From Lysinibacillus irui (lineage in GTDB: Bacteria > Bacillota > Bacilli > Bacillales_A > Planococcaceae): a stretch of 64,000 nt of DNA. Shown here piece by piece: positions 45,150 to 53,777 of this stretch. Every line of letters begins with the position of its first letter. The first letter of the stretch is position 1. The DNA is taken from assembly GCF_028877475.1 (NCBI RefSeq), contig NZ_CP113527.1, positions 3,527,501 to 3,591,500 of the forward strand, written 5' to 3'. The notes beneath the pieces are model-generated. The model made no database searches. It was not told the origin of the DNA and worked only from the letters and a program-made list of their open reading frames with translations. A program made the translations under genes and the position numbers.

Positions 45150-46049
45150 TTAATTACTTTGCACTTTATACACTTTACTATCAAGCTGTCTATTCATTGC
45201 CTGCTGTAAAAATCGTGTAGCGGTAAACAATTTTTCTTCATCAATATTCGTTTGCACGCCTAAACGGTGCAGGAAATTCACTAAATCATTCGTTGCCACA
45301 TTGCCGCTTGCACCAGGGGCATAGGGGCACCCCCCTAAACCTCCAATAGCACTGTCGTATTTTGTAATGCCCAGCTCAAGTGCTGCAAATATATTTGCTA
45401 AAGCGCGGCCATACGTATCATGAAAATGAAGGGCAAACAAATCACGGTCATATTGGGTGAGCAGCTCTGATAAAATAGCTTTCACTTGTACAGGGTCAGC
45501 TACACCAATTGTATCGCCGAGTGAAATTTCAGAAACGCCCATTGCTAGATAGGCATCAATGATTTCCTTCACGGTTTGAAGCTTTACTTCATCACCAAAC
45601 GGACTGCCAAATACAGTTGAAATATAACCTCTTAACGATATACCTTCACGATTTGCTACTTCAGCTACAGCTTTTAAGTTCTGCAAAGATTGGTTGATTG
45701 AAGCGTTTACATTACTTTGATTATGCTCTTCAGAAGCAGAAATAAATAAAGCAATTTCATCAACTTTTTGTTGGATGGCTCCTTCTATCCCTTTCAAATT
45801 AGGCACAAGAGCTGTATACGTTATGTTTTCATGACGTGTGATTTGCTCGAATACTTCATGATGATCGGCTAAAGCCGGTATCCACTTGGGACTAACAAAA
45901 GAGGATACTTCGATATGGCGGACACCTGTTTCACTTATTAAGTTAATCCATTGCACCTTCAAATCAGTTGGAATAAAAATTTTCTCATTTTGTAAGCCGT
46001 CACGCGGACTTACTTCTCTAATCTCCACTGCTTTTGGTAAGTTCATCAA
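45150..46049 (-). CDS. mvaB: Hydroxymethylglutaryl-CoA lyase
   Basis: The 299-residue enzyme cleaves HMG-CoA into acetoacetate and acetyl-CoA. The N-terminus has EVSPRDGLQNEK with catalytic Arg-Asp, HFHDTYG supplies metal-binding histidines, and GGLGGCPYAPGASGNVATND is the HMG-CoA lyase signature with its active-site Cys. It is the last gene of the mvaA-transporter-mvaB operon, 16 bp after the permease gene. In leucine catabolism it would sit with MCC genes; here HMG-CoA reductase in the same operon points to mevalonate degradation. Confidence 0.9.
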   Translation of the reverse strand: MMNLPKAVEIREVSPRDGLQNEKIFIPTDLKVQWINLISETGVRHIEVSSFVSPKWIPALADHHEVFEQITRHENITYTALVPNLKGIEGAIQQKVDEIALFISASEEHNQSNVNASINQSLQNLKAVAEVANREGISLRGYISTVFGSPFGDEVKLQTVKEIIDAYLAMGVSEISLGDTIGVADPVQVKAILSELLTQYDRDLFALHFHDTYGRALANIFAALELGITKYDSAIGGLGGCPYAPGASGNVATNDLVNFLHRLGVQTNIDEEKLFTATRFLQQAMNRQLDSKVYKVQSN

Positions 46050-46065
46050 GATACACTTCCTTTAA

Positions 46066-47421
46066 TTAAATGCCGAACAGCTGTAGCATAATCCAGCTTG
46101 ATGCGTAGAATACCATGAATTGCACACCGGCCCCTACACCTAAAATACGATTTAATAAACCACCAACAGTTGCGACTGTAAACGTTAAAACTACTCCTAA
46201 TAATTGTGCCTCGTTATAAGCAAGCAAGAACGCTAAACCTATGAACATCGCTACAATTGCTTCCTGGCTGATATATTTTAATACTAATACAGACGCTTTA
46301 CGTGCATAATTCATCGCAAATGGATAGGCAATTAAAGCAGCTACACTTATACCAATTAACCCAAAAATAAAAAAGTCCCAAGAAGACATTAATGTGTGTA
46401 AGTTGTTTACTGGATCTACTGTAAAAATTGGGGGTGCATTAAACAATGGTGATGCTGGTCCAAGTGCTACTGGGCTTAACGGAATACCGAATGCAATTAA
46501 TGGAATAATCGCTTCAGCAATATAAGTCGATTCCGTTACACCATTCATGACAGTAAGACTCGTTGTTGATTTTTTATAGGCACCTTTTGTGCGGGAGCCT
46601 ACAATTTCTCCCATCAATGACGTCATCCCTACAGGACTAAAAACAAATGTAAGGGAGGAAAGAAACGTTGTAATGCTCGTAAAAATGGTCTGCCTTTTCG
46701 ATAAAATTTTAAATGGATTCGGGAAATAGCCTTTCCAAGACTTCGTTTCGGGAGCAAGATTGTATTGATTTGGCTTACTGCGAGCTAGATCATTTTTAGC
46801 AACAGAAGAAGCCGCCATTAAAATATTACAAAACATCGGTCCAATCGCAATTCCTAAAAAGAATGTAATACTTAAATGTTTATCAAGCATCGCAAAGCTA
46901 ACGCTATCTAAAGCCTTTATGAAAAATGCAAATGGAATAATAATTAAAATACTTGCCCATTTTCCCTTTGAAAAGAATGCGATTAAAATAGCGGCAAGTG
47001 TAAAAATAATGCCTGATGAAGATTTAAAAAAATCGGCGAATTGACCTAAAAACTGACCTAAAAGTACAGCTGTTGGTAGGGCGATAAATGCACCGATGAC
47101 GCCGCCGGAAATCATTTTACGTAGTGCGACGTGCGGCATCCCTAAACGGCGTAATGTATTGGCATGGTCGATTAACGGTACAGCTGTTGTATCCCCAGGA
47201 ATACCTAATAACGCAGTTGGTACAGCATGTGTTAAGTGCTTTGCTAACACCCCCGCCATGAAAAAGGCGAATACCCCTTCAGGAGGCGCTCCTAGCAAAA
47301 TAACTAACAATGTAATTGGTACCATAATTGCTGTTTCATCTGTACCCGAAATAAGTCCAATTATAGTAAAGATAGCTGCACCAAGAAGTGCAAATAAAAG
47401 AGCTATTAAATAAATACTCAT
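46066..47421 (-). CDS. TctA-like large permease subunit, putative mevalonate transporter
   Basis: The 451-residue protein has about 11-12 membrane helices. The loop GIPGDTTAVPLI and the second copy in GVTESTYIAEAIIPLIAFGIPLSPVAL resemble the two GIPG motifs of tricarboxylate transporter TctA/DUF112 proteins. It overlaps the small subunit gene by 4 bp (ATGA). No periplasmic TctC binding protein is in the operon. Because the operon degrades mevalonate or HMG, import of mevalonate (or a similar branched hydroxy acid) is proposed; this is inference. Confidence 0.7.
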   Translation of the reverse strand: MSIYLIALLFALLGAAIFTIIGLISGTDETAIMVPITLLVILLGAPPEGVFAFFMAGVLAKHLTHAVPTALLGIPGDTTAVPLIDHANTLRRLGMPHVALRKMISGGVIGAFIALPTAVLLGQFLGQFADFFKSSSGIIFTLAAILIAFFSKGKWASILIIIPFAFFIKALDSVSFAMLDKHLSITFFLGIAIGPMFCNILMAASSVAKNDLARSKPNQYNLAPETKSWKGYFPNPFKILSKRQTIFTSITTFLSSLTFVFSPVGMTSLMGEIVGSRTKGAYKKSTTSLTVMNGVTESTYIAEAIIPLIAFGIPLSPVALGPASPLFNAPPIFTVDPVNNLHTLMSSWDFFIFGLIGISVAALIAYPFAMNYARKASVLVLKYISQEAIVAMFIGLAFLLAYNEAQLLGVVLTFTVATVGGLLNRILGVGAGVQFMVFYASSWIMLQLFGI

Positions 47422-47858
47422 TTTTTATCCGCTCCTTTCAAGCCTTGTAAGCTAGAAAGAATACCAAAATCCTCAAGCTCCTTTTTTGTCACTGGATCTT
47501 CCTCGATTAAACGTATTTCCTCGTCTATATCAATTTGTAAATCCTCAAATGCTTCCTTTAAAGAATGACTAGATGCTTCATCCTCTACTAAAATACGCTT
47601 TGGTTTAAAAAGAATCGTATTAATAGCAACAACAATCAGAATTCCCGTGATTCCTGTTAACAGTGAATAAGAGTTAATCATTTGAGGGTCTGCAAACTTC
47701 GGAAAAACCCACTGGCCAAACTGATAGCCTAAAAAGCTTGCAGCAACGCTTAAAATAATTGAAATAATTAATTGATTACCAGAAACCGTGTCTCCTAAAA
47801 TTTCAATAAACTTCTTTTCCTCTACCTTTTTTTGCTCATTGTATGGAGTATTCGCCAT
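47418..47858 (-). CDS. Small membrane protein, putative TctB-like subunit
   Basis: The 146-residue protein has two membrane helices at about 27-50 and 66-84, with cytoplasmic N-terminus and an acidic C-terminal tail (DLQIDIDEEIRLIEEDP). Its position before the large permease gene with a 4-bp overlap suggests the small subunit of the same transporter. No direct family motif is recognised. Confidence 0.5.
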   Translation of the reverse strand: MANTPYNEQKKVEEKKFIEILGDTVSGNQLIISIILSVAASFLGYQFGQWVFPKFADPQMINSYSLLTGITGILIVVAINTILFKPKRILVEDEASSHSLKEAFEDLQIDIDEEIRLIEEDPVTKKELEDFGILSSLQGLKGADKK

Positions 47859-47861
47859 GTA

Positions 47862-49124
47862 TTATTCACCTCGCAGAGAGTTTGTAATCTCTAAAACACG
47901 ATCATAACGGAAATCCTTCTCTTCAACCGCCTGCTGCACAACACGATCAATAATATCGCCTGTTGCCCCAGCCATTACAGCCAAGTTTTTCGCATGCAGA
48001 CGCATATGACCAGATTGAATACCCTCCGCTGAAAGTGCGCGTAAGCTTGCTAGATTTTCTACTAATCCTACTGCGGCAATGTAGCTAGCTAGCTCCTCTG
48101 CAGATTGCACATCCATAATTTTTAGCGCTGCTTTTGCAACAGGATGAGTCTTCGTAGCCCCTCCAACAATACCAACAGCTAATGGCAATTCCAACGTTCC
48201 AACAAGATTGCCTGCTTTATTCAGCTCCCACGTTGTTAAAGAACGATATCTACCAGAACGAGCAGCATAGGCATGAGCACCAGCCTCAACAGCACGTGTA
48301 TCATTACCCGATGCTAATACTGCAGCAGTAATACCATTCATAACCCCTTTATTATGTGTGGCAGCCCGATACGGGTCAGCATCTGCAAATTCGTAAGCAC
48401 TTACTATATTTTTAGCAATTTCTATACCGCCAAGCATATCTGTCGAGAATTCTCCACGCGCACGGACAATACGCTTATCTGCTAAATTTGAAATAATCCG
48501 AAGCACAACTCGTCCATTTGTAATCCGTTCGATTAATGGTGACACAGATTCCGCCATCGTATTAACAGCGTTTGCCCCCATTGCATCCTTCGTATCTACG
48601 ATTAAATGGACGACAACCATTGTTTCTTTTGCTGTGTCGATTAAGTGCACTTCTATATCCTTCACTCCACCGCCTAACTTGACTAACGTTGGATCCTTTT
48701 CATTACAATGCTCGATGATCTCATTTTTATGTTCAAAAATTTTCGCCCTTGCTGCATGAGGGTCCTCAATATTTAATACCTGAATCTGTCCTCGCATAAC
48801 TGTTCCCGAGCTGGAAGTAAAAATACCACCTAACTCATATGCTGCCCGAGCCGCATTACTAGCCGCAGCGATTACTGAAGGCTCTTCCGTAGCCATCGGA
48901 ATAAATACCTCTTTACCATTCACCTTAAAGTTGGCCGCTACCCCTAGAGGCACTGAAATATGTCCAATAACATTTTCAACCATTGCATCAGCAAGCTCTA
49001 ATGAAATTCCACTTTTTAAAGCTTCAACTTCCTCGTTGGTTAAATTTGATTTTTCAGCGATTAACTTAATTCGCTCTTCTACTGAAAGTAAATAAAATCC
49101 CTTAATACGTGAAGTCATCCCCAT
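47862..49124 (-). CDS. mvaA: Hydroxymethylglutaryl-CoA reductase, degradative (class II)
   Basis: The 420-residue enzyme interconverts mevalonate and HMG-CoA. Motifs: MATEEPSVIAAASNAAR with catalytic Glu, DTKDAMGANAVNTMAES, ATHNKGVMNGITAAVLASGND, and LPLAVGIVGGATKTHPVA. The C-terminal HMRLHAKNLA supplies the catalytic His. These are features of class II bacterial reductases, as in Pseudomonas mevalonii where mvaA and mvaB degrade mevalonate. First gene of the operon. ATG 49124 or 49118 could be the start. Confidence 0.92.
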   Translation of the reverse strand: MGMTSRIKGFYLLSVEERIKLIAEKSNLTNEEVEALKSGISLELADAMVENVIGHISVPLGVAANFKVNGKEVFIPMATEEPSVIAAASNAARAAYELGGIFTSSSGTVMRGQIQVLNIEDPHAARAKIFEHKNEIIEHCNEKDPTLVKLGGGVKDIEVHLIDTAKETMVVVHLIVDTKDAMGANAVNTMAESVSPLIERITNGRVVLRIISNLADKRIVRARGEFSTDMLGGIEIAKNIVSAYEFADADPYRAATHNKGVMNGITAAVLASGNDTRAVEAGAHAYAARSGRYRSLTTWELNKAGNLVGTLELPLAVGIVGGATKTHPVAKAALKIMDVQSAEELASYIAAVGLVENLASLRALSAEGIQSGHMRLHAKNLAVMAGATGDIIDRVVQQAVEEKDFRYDRVLEITNSLRGE

Positions 49125-49142
49125 ACCCCCAAAATTAAAAAA

Positions 49143-49179
49143 GTGTAATATAATTCAACTTAGTTGAATAACATTACAC
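49143..49179. promoter_or_regulatory. Long imperfect palindrome upstream of mvaA
   Basis: Nested inverted repeats: GTGTAAT/ATTACAC outside and ATTCAAC-TTA-GTTGAAT inside, covering 37 bp and ending 19 bp before the mvaA start. It lacks a T-run, so it looks like an operator rather than a terminator. The XRE-cupin regulator at 49256 is the obvious candidate to bind it. Confidence 0.65.
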
Positions 49180-49255
49180 CAATTGTAAATTGTCTGAATA
49201 GTATTGTAAACAAGAAAATTGTATTTTCGATAATATTTACGTTTAAAGGAAAGAT

Positions 49256-49804
49256 TTAATCCTCAACATAAATCGTTAATACCTTTGAGTTCTCTACAGA
49301 ATTGTTAATAAAGATATGCTCCTTTTTCCCAGAAAAATACGCAGAGTCCCCTTCTTCTAAATTGTAAAATTTATGATCGTATTTCAAGACGATACTACCC
49401 GAAATGACATAAATAAATTCATCATTATCGTGTGTATAAGGAGCTAAATTTTCCGCCCCATTATGTACAGTAACAATAGAAGGATTGATATTGCTCATAT
49501 AACTCTTATTCGCTAACAGCTCATATTGATAGCCAAGTTCATTCGTTTCTACAGTCTCATTGCGTTCTTTTTTCGAAACAATCGAAATGCCATCAAATTG
49601 ATCCTGAATAACAAACCAGGCCATTGGAACATCAAATATTTCCGCAATTTTAGACAATGTCACCAAGCTAGGTGTTGCTTTGCCATTTTCTATTTTTGAA
49701 ATATGACTTTTCGTTAAATTAATCTGCGAAGCTAAATCATCCTGAGACATTTTATTTTTCTTCCGCATCTGCTTTATTTTTACTCCAACTTCTAGTAAGT
49801 TCAT
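49256..49804 (-). CDS. XRE-cupin transcriptional regulator
   Basis: The 182-residue protein has an N-terminal XRE helix-turn-helix (about 8-62, MSQDDLASQINLTKSHISKIENGKATP) and a C-terminal cupin domain (about 108-180, with YTHDNDEFIYVISGSIVL and YNLEEGDSAYF). Such regulators sense small carboxylates or similar ligands in the cupin barrel. It is 131 bp upstream of and on the same strand as the mva operon, and a 37-bp palindrome lies in between. Confidence 0.85.
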   Translation of the reverse strand: MNLLEVGVKIKQMRKKNKMSQDDLASQINLTKSHISKIENGKATPSLVTLSKIAEIFDVPMAWFVIQDQFDGISIVSKKERNETVETNELGYQYELLANKSYMSNINPSIVTVHNGAENLAPYTHDNDEFIYVISGSIVLKYDHKFYNLEEGDSAYFSGKKEHIFINNSVENSKVLTIYVED

Positions 49805-49925
49805 CTATTCCAGTCCCCTCGATCATTTCGGTTTTTACAATAACTATACTATATTTTTAAATGATGGATAGAAAAATACGGAGCGTATAACACTCCTTTA
49901 TTTTCGTCTGTTCAATTAAATACAA

Positions 49926-49966
49926 AAGGGTGTGCTAAAAGTTTCTAGACTTTTTAGCACACCCTT
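49926..49966. terminator. Strong 15-bp hairpin
   Basis: A perfect stem AAGGGTGTGCTAAAA with its complement and an 11-nt loop. Lies upstream of the XRE-cupin gene on the minus strand, so it probably ends transcription coming from the remnant region at 49970-50340. Confidence 0.65.
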
Positions 49967-49969
49967 ATA

Positions 49970-50335
49970 CCATTACAGTGATGACATTCCCATCTTCTTA
50001 GGCTGTATACCGCGAATCGTACTTTTCGGAATTGTTGCATCATGCTCAATAATAAATACTTTGAGAGGCCAAAATCAGCTTAAGTTGAACTGAAGAAAGA
50101 CCACTAATTCAAAAGCTCTTGATAGAATCGGTGACAGTTCCGACCTTGTCATAAAAGCGTTCAAAAAAATGAAAATGAGATGGATTAATTCTCTCAAATT
50201 TTCAATGATTTCATTTGTTTTTCAAAAAAGAGTTTCTTCCCTATGACAACAAATGCACGGAGTATGAACAAATAAAAATTCTAGGGTGGACGGTACAAGA
50301 AATGTTAAGAGGAATGGATATCTGATAATAAGTTT
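49970..50335. pseudogene. Two short coding remnants
   Basis: Minus strand 49977-50070 reads WPLKVFIIEHDATIPKSTIR to a stop, after an in-frame stop; the FIIEHD-type pattern recalls the C-terminus of ABC-F ATPases. Plus strand 50222-50326 reads FFKKEFLPYDNKCTEYEQIK to a stop, with no family match. Neither has a start or ribosome site. They suggest decay at the chromosomal side of the island junction. Confidence 0.35.
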
Positions 50336-50396
50336 TCTGTCATCGAATCTGCAATTTAGGAAAATAATAAAATCTACCGCAATTTTATTTTAAAGA

Positions 50397-50430
50397 AAAA
50401 CATAGGGAGATTTTAGTCTTCCTATGTTTT
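50397..50430 (-). terminator. Terminator of the 49-aa gene
   Basis: AAAACATAGG/CCTATGTTTT stem followed on the minus strand by TTTTTC, 9 bp after the stop codon at 50439. Confidence 0.7.
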
Positions 50431-50438
50431 CATTCAAA

Positions 50439-50588
50439 TTATTGATCTGTTTGTTCTTGCTTCTTTTTCAAATACTCCGCTCGTATTTTCTCAAGTTGCT
50501 GCTTTTTATCAAATTGGGCTGGCTTGTGTTTTTCATGATACTTGGCCACAGCCACCTTACCTTTAGTATCCAATTGATATTTCCCCAC
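50439..50588 (-). CDS. Small basic protein, 49 aa, unknown function
   Basis: The frame starts at GTG 50588 with AGGTGA 6 bp upstream and ends at TAA, followed by its own terminator. The product (GKYQLDTKGKVAVAKYHEKH at the start, then a helical Lys/Gln/Glu-rich tail) is hydrophilic and probably all helical. Start signal, codon pattern and terminator all support a real gene. Similar short Lys-rich proteins are common in Bacillales, but I know no function. Confidence 0.65.
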   Translation of the reverse strand: MGKYQLDTKGKVAVAKYHEKHKPAQFDKKQQLEKIRAEYLKKKQEQTDQ

Positions 50589-50821
50589 TTTGGTTCACCT
50601 ACTTTTCTTACCTTTAAAGAAATCTTATTCAACAAATATATATAATATACCTTATTTTGCTGATGTAAACCTTTTTACTATATTAGCGTACCGCTTAACC
50701 TTAATTTTAGTAAAAACTTAGTAATAATTCATAGGGTATTTAAAATATCTGTTTCCCACACATTTCAGACGACGATACCTTTATCCTTATTTATCGCTAC
50801 AATATTCCTCACCTTTATGTA

Positions 50822-50843
50822 TGGAGACGGCGGGAGTCGAACC
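50822..50843 (-). other. Attachment site: duplicated 3' end of tmRNA (ssrA)
   Basis: On the minus strand this 22-bp stretch is the T-loop and 3' acceptor end of bacterial tmRNA, containing TTCGACTCCCGCCGTCTCCA. The body of tmRNA is absent: the sequence upstream on the minus strand does not match the rest of the molecule. This is the usual scar of an integrase that uses the ssrA 3' end as attB. Orientation predicts the intact ssrA gene at the far (right) end of the island, beyond 64 kb. The flanking GAGACGG from the element pairs with CCGTCTC, giving a minihelix. Confidence 0.75.
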
Positions 50844-50891
50844 AACCGTCTCAAAGTACTGATATATCAATAGCTGCGGGGGCAATTAATT

Positions 50892-50915
50892 TTTTTGACT
50901 ACGTTTTTGACTACG
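50892..50915. repeat. Tandem 12-bp direct repeat next to the attachment site
   Basis: TTTTTGACTACG occurs twice back to back on the element side of the att core, 49 bp from it. Together with two (G/A)CGGGGGCA motifs nearby it could be arm-type integrase or excisionase binding DNA. Confidence 0.5.
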
Positions 50916-51032
50916 CTTAAAAATATTGTATTACGGGGGCAGTTCGTTATCTGTAAAAACTATAAAGCCGATTAAGAATTTGACTAAACTTCTAAAATAT
51001 TAATTGCTAAAAATGTATTTAAACCTTTAATA

Positions 51033-53777
51033 TTAATTATCTTTTACTGATAATCGAGAAGTTTGAAGAGATACTAAGGTATGTTTTATATCATCATATA
51101 AATGGTCAATTCCGTATGCTTGTAATACAACATGGTCAAAATTAATTCTATCTTCTAATTGAAGCTCTTTTAACGTTTCTTCGATGTCTCTATTTTTCAA
51201 AGGTTCAAATGCTTTCTTAATCTTTAATTTATCGTCAGCAGCTATTAACTCAGGATTTAGCATATACATTCGTTCAAAACTGCCTTTGTTAATATCTAAG
51301 GCACCTTGCCCCATACCAAAACCATTAGCCTCAACAAAGAACATCCCTACTATTGAATTCAAGAGCGCTAAACATAATTCTAAATCAGTATCATTATCTT
51401 TCTCAACAAATCCTATTAAACGTTGGTTAATATAAGTATAATCATCAAAGCATCCATAAAATATTCTTTTAAAGGGATTCATACCAGTAAATAATTTTAC
51501 AGGTTTTGTCCCTTTAAGAATATGCCAATCTCTTCCTCTAACCTTAACTGACGCATTTAGATTACTCTCAAATGATTGTAGATATTTTATAGTTTTATTA
51601 TCTTGTAGTACCATTAATTCATCTCTAGTTCTAGTACAATAAAAAACCTTTGTATCAACCTCCGCTTTTATATTATTGATATTTTTAGAAGTCTTTAATC
51701 CGGATATTATATACTCCTCATTAACTAATGACTCATCTTTCAAATAAAAAATAGGGTCTTGTCCCGTTTTTACACCTCTAATAATATTAAATATGTTATT
51801 TATTGGACAAATAATCGATTCTAATTTAAGCAGCCATTCTGGATTATAAAAATATAAATTTAATGAATCTATAAATTTAGAGATTCTCGACATTTCAGAA
51901 GGCTTAATATTAGTTAAACCTAAAATAGATCCGAATTTTTGAGGGACAGTATTAACATTTATTGAATTGGCTATTGCATTAATTGTTGTTTCATCCCAAT
52001 TTCTAATATTAGATTTAATCAAACCAAATGTAATCGTTTCGTCAGATGGTTGAGAAACTTGCTTTTTTTCAAGGACTAATATCGTAGTTACTACATCAGC
52101 ATTGGTAAACCATATACCATTTCCGCTTATTACTACTTTCTGAATATTATAGTACCATTGCAATGCTTCATAAAAACTTTTACCAGCATCCGTTCCTAAC
52201 CAAGAATTCGAAATTATTACACCTAATTTACCTCCATTAGATAGGTTTTTCCATAAACTAAATATTATATATGCATAAACATCATTTCTGTCCGATAACT
52301 CAATTTTAGTATTAGTATATACTTCTTCTTTTATTGAATTTAAATATTCAATATCTTCTCGTTTTAGAGTATTAAAATCTACAAAAGGCAGGTTACTTAC
52401 TATGCTGTCGAACTTAGGTAATTTTAAATTCAATATTTTTCCGTCAGCAGGATTAACGATTTCTACACCATCATCAGGTAATAAGGCAAATACGTTCCGC
52501 TGGATTACTCTAGCTGGGATGTTAATACTATCAGGATTCGTTAAGCTAATGTTAGTCACTTGTAAGGGGAAAGAAAATTTATCCGAAGCCCATGTTGTTT
52601 CATAAGCATTCTTAATCTGATTTCCACTTTCAATTTTATATTTTATTACTTGATTAGGAATAGTCCCTGTTCCACAACAAGGGTCAATTGAATTACCCGT
52701 TGTATCTAGAATAGTTATCTTACATAATAATTCTGCAAGCTTTGGTGGCGTAGGATATTGCCCTATTATCTCTCTTCTAGTAGCTAAAACTGTATTTTCT
52801 AAAATACTTTGAAGTGTTTCTTGACTAACATGCTCAATGTCATTCTTGGATAAGAACTCATTAAAATCTATAATTTCTGTCCAAGATTGTTGGGGAATTA
52901 ACTCGCCTAGTTTGTAATTTTTAAATATATTATAAAAATCACATTCGTTACTTACTTCTCTAAAAATGTCTATGGCTTCTTTTGTTGTTTTTCCACTAAG
53001 TATCTTCTCAACTTTCCTAGCTGGTGAATGATGCAGCTTTATACTATGTGCAAAAACGAACTTATTAAGCCAATCAACTAAGATTGTTTTTGCATATGCA
53101 TGATACATATTTTGTTCATCTGCCATATACTCTTGTTTAACTTCTTCCCACCAAATCTGTACATAGCTTTTAATAGTTACATTTTTCAATGCAGAATCCT
53201 CAATATACTCTGCTACTAATGTTTTATTTCGTTCTATAAGTTGCGGCATAATTGATTCAGAAATAGCAAAATCTAAGCTTCTAGGTACTAAAGCTCCCTT
53301 TTCTAAAAAGTCATTAATTTCTATCAATACTTTTTGTAATAACGTTTCCCAATCAGTTCTATATAAAGAAACATCTTCTCTAGTAACAATGTGATTTGTA
53401 TTGTCCCAATAAGCTGCTTCTTCAAATAGTTCAGTATCTTTGTTTTTAATAAATAATTTGCAATATGTAAAATTCCAAACCACATAACTATTTAAGCCTA
53501 AAATTCTAGCCTTTCTTTCAGCATCAGCAATAAAATCAATATTGGTTATACTAACATCGGGCATTTTAATTTCCCATCCCTGAAGTATGGTACCTTGTAC
53601 CTTATCGCCATATAAAAGAATATCCGGGAACATAACTGATTTTCCGGTATTAATAGTGGCTTCTCCCCCTACACTTTTAATTTGCCAAGTCTTATCTTTA
53701 ATAAATCCCGCAATAAATGAAATCATCTGACCTGACCAGAATCTTTCATTACCCGTGGCAGAAATATTCTTATTCAT
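51033..53777 (-). CDS. Type IIG-like restriction-modification fusion (PD-(D/E)XK nuclease plus N6-adenine methyltransferase)
   Basis: The 914-residue protein begins with a nuclease-like domain: Pro51-Asp52 in MFPDILLYG and Glu69-x-Lys71 in GWEIKMP form a PD-x16-ExK site. A helical linker follows, then an N6-adenine methyltransferase domain with GQYPTPP (339-345), the SAM motif DPCCGTGTI (from 365) and the catalytic motif SNLPF (461-465), a variant of NPPY. The C-terminal third should read the target sequence. It overlaps the second methyltransferase gene by 8 bp. One polypeptide could both cut and modify DNA. Confidence 0.75.
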   Translation of the reverse strand: MNKNISATGNERFWSGQMISFIAGFIKDKTWQIKSVGGEATINTGKSVMFPDILLYGDKVQGTILQGWEIKMPDVSITNIDFIADAERKARILGLNSYVVWNFTYCKLFIKNKDTELFEEAAYWDNTNHIVTREDVSLYRTDWETLLQKVLIEINDFLEKGALVPRSLDFAISESIMPQLIERNKTLVAEYIEDSALKNVTIKSYVQIWWEEVKQEYMADEQNMYHAYAKTILVDWLNKFVFAHSIKLHHSPARKVEKILSGKTTKEAIDIFREVSNECDFYNIFKNYKLGELIPQQSWTEIIDFNEFLSKNDIEHVSQETLQSILENTVLATRREIIGQYPTPPKLAELLCKITILDTTGNSIDPCCGTGTIPNQVIKYKIESGNQIKNAYETTWASDKFSFPLQVTNISLTNPDSINIPARVIQRNVFALLPDDGVEIVNPADGKILNLKLPKFDSIVSNLPFVDFNTLKREDIEYLNSIKEEVYTNTKIELSDRNDVYAYIIFSLWKNLSNGGKLGVIISNSWLGTDAGKSFYEALQWYYNIQKVVISGNGIWFTNADVVTTILVLEKKQVSQPSDETITFGLIKSNIRNWDETTINAIANSINVNTVPQKFGSILGLTNIKPSEMSRISKFIDSLNLYFYNPEWLLKLESIICPINNIFNIIRGVKTGQDPIFYLKDESLVNEEYIISGLKTSKNINNIKAEVDTKVFYCTRTRDELMVLQDNKTIKYLQSFESNLNASVKVRGRDWHILKGTKPVKLFTGMNPFKRIFYGCFDDYTYINQRLIGFVEKDNDTDLELCLALLNSIVGMFFVEANGFGMGQGALDINKGSFERMYMLNPELIAADDKLKIKKAFEPLKNRDIEETLKELQLEDRINFDHVVLQAYGIDHLYDDIKHTLVSLQTSRLSVKDN

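Larger units (their letters stand above)
50589..51032. other. Island junction region without genes
   Basis: Contains the duplicated tmRNA 3' end (50822-50843), GCGGGGGCA and ACGGGGGCA motifs (50876-50884, 50933-50941) and a 12-bp tandem repeat (50892-50915). No coding sequence is supported. Confidence 0.6.

Noticed and set aside
50822..50843. Complete tRNA or tmRNA gene
   Set aside because: Only the T-loop and 3' acceptor end match; the rest of the molecule, including the tag frame, is absent upstream on the minus strand.
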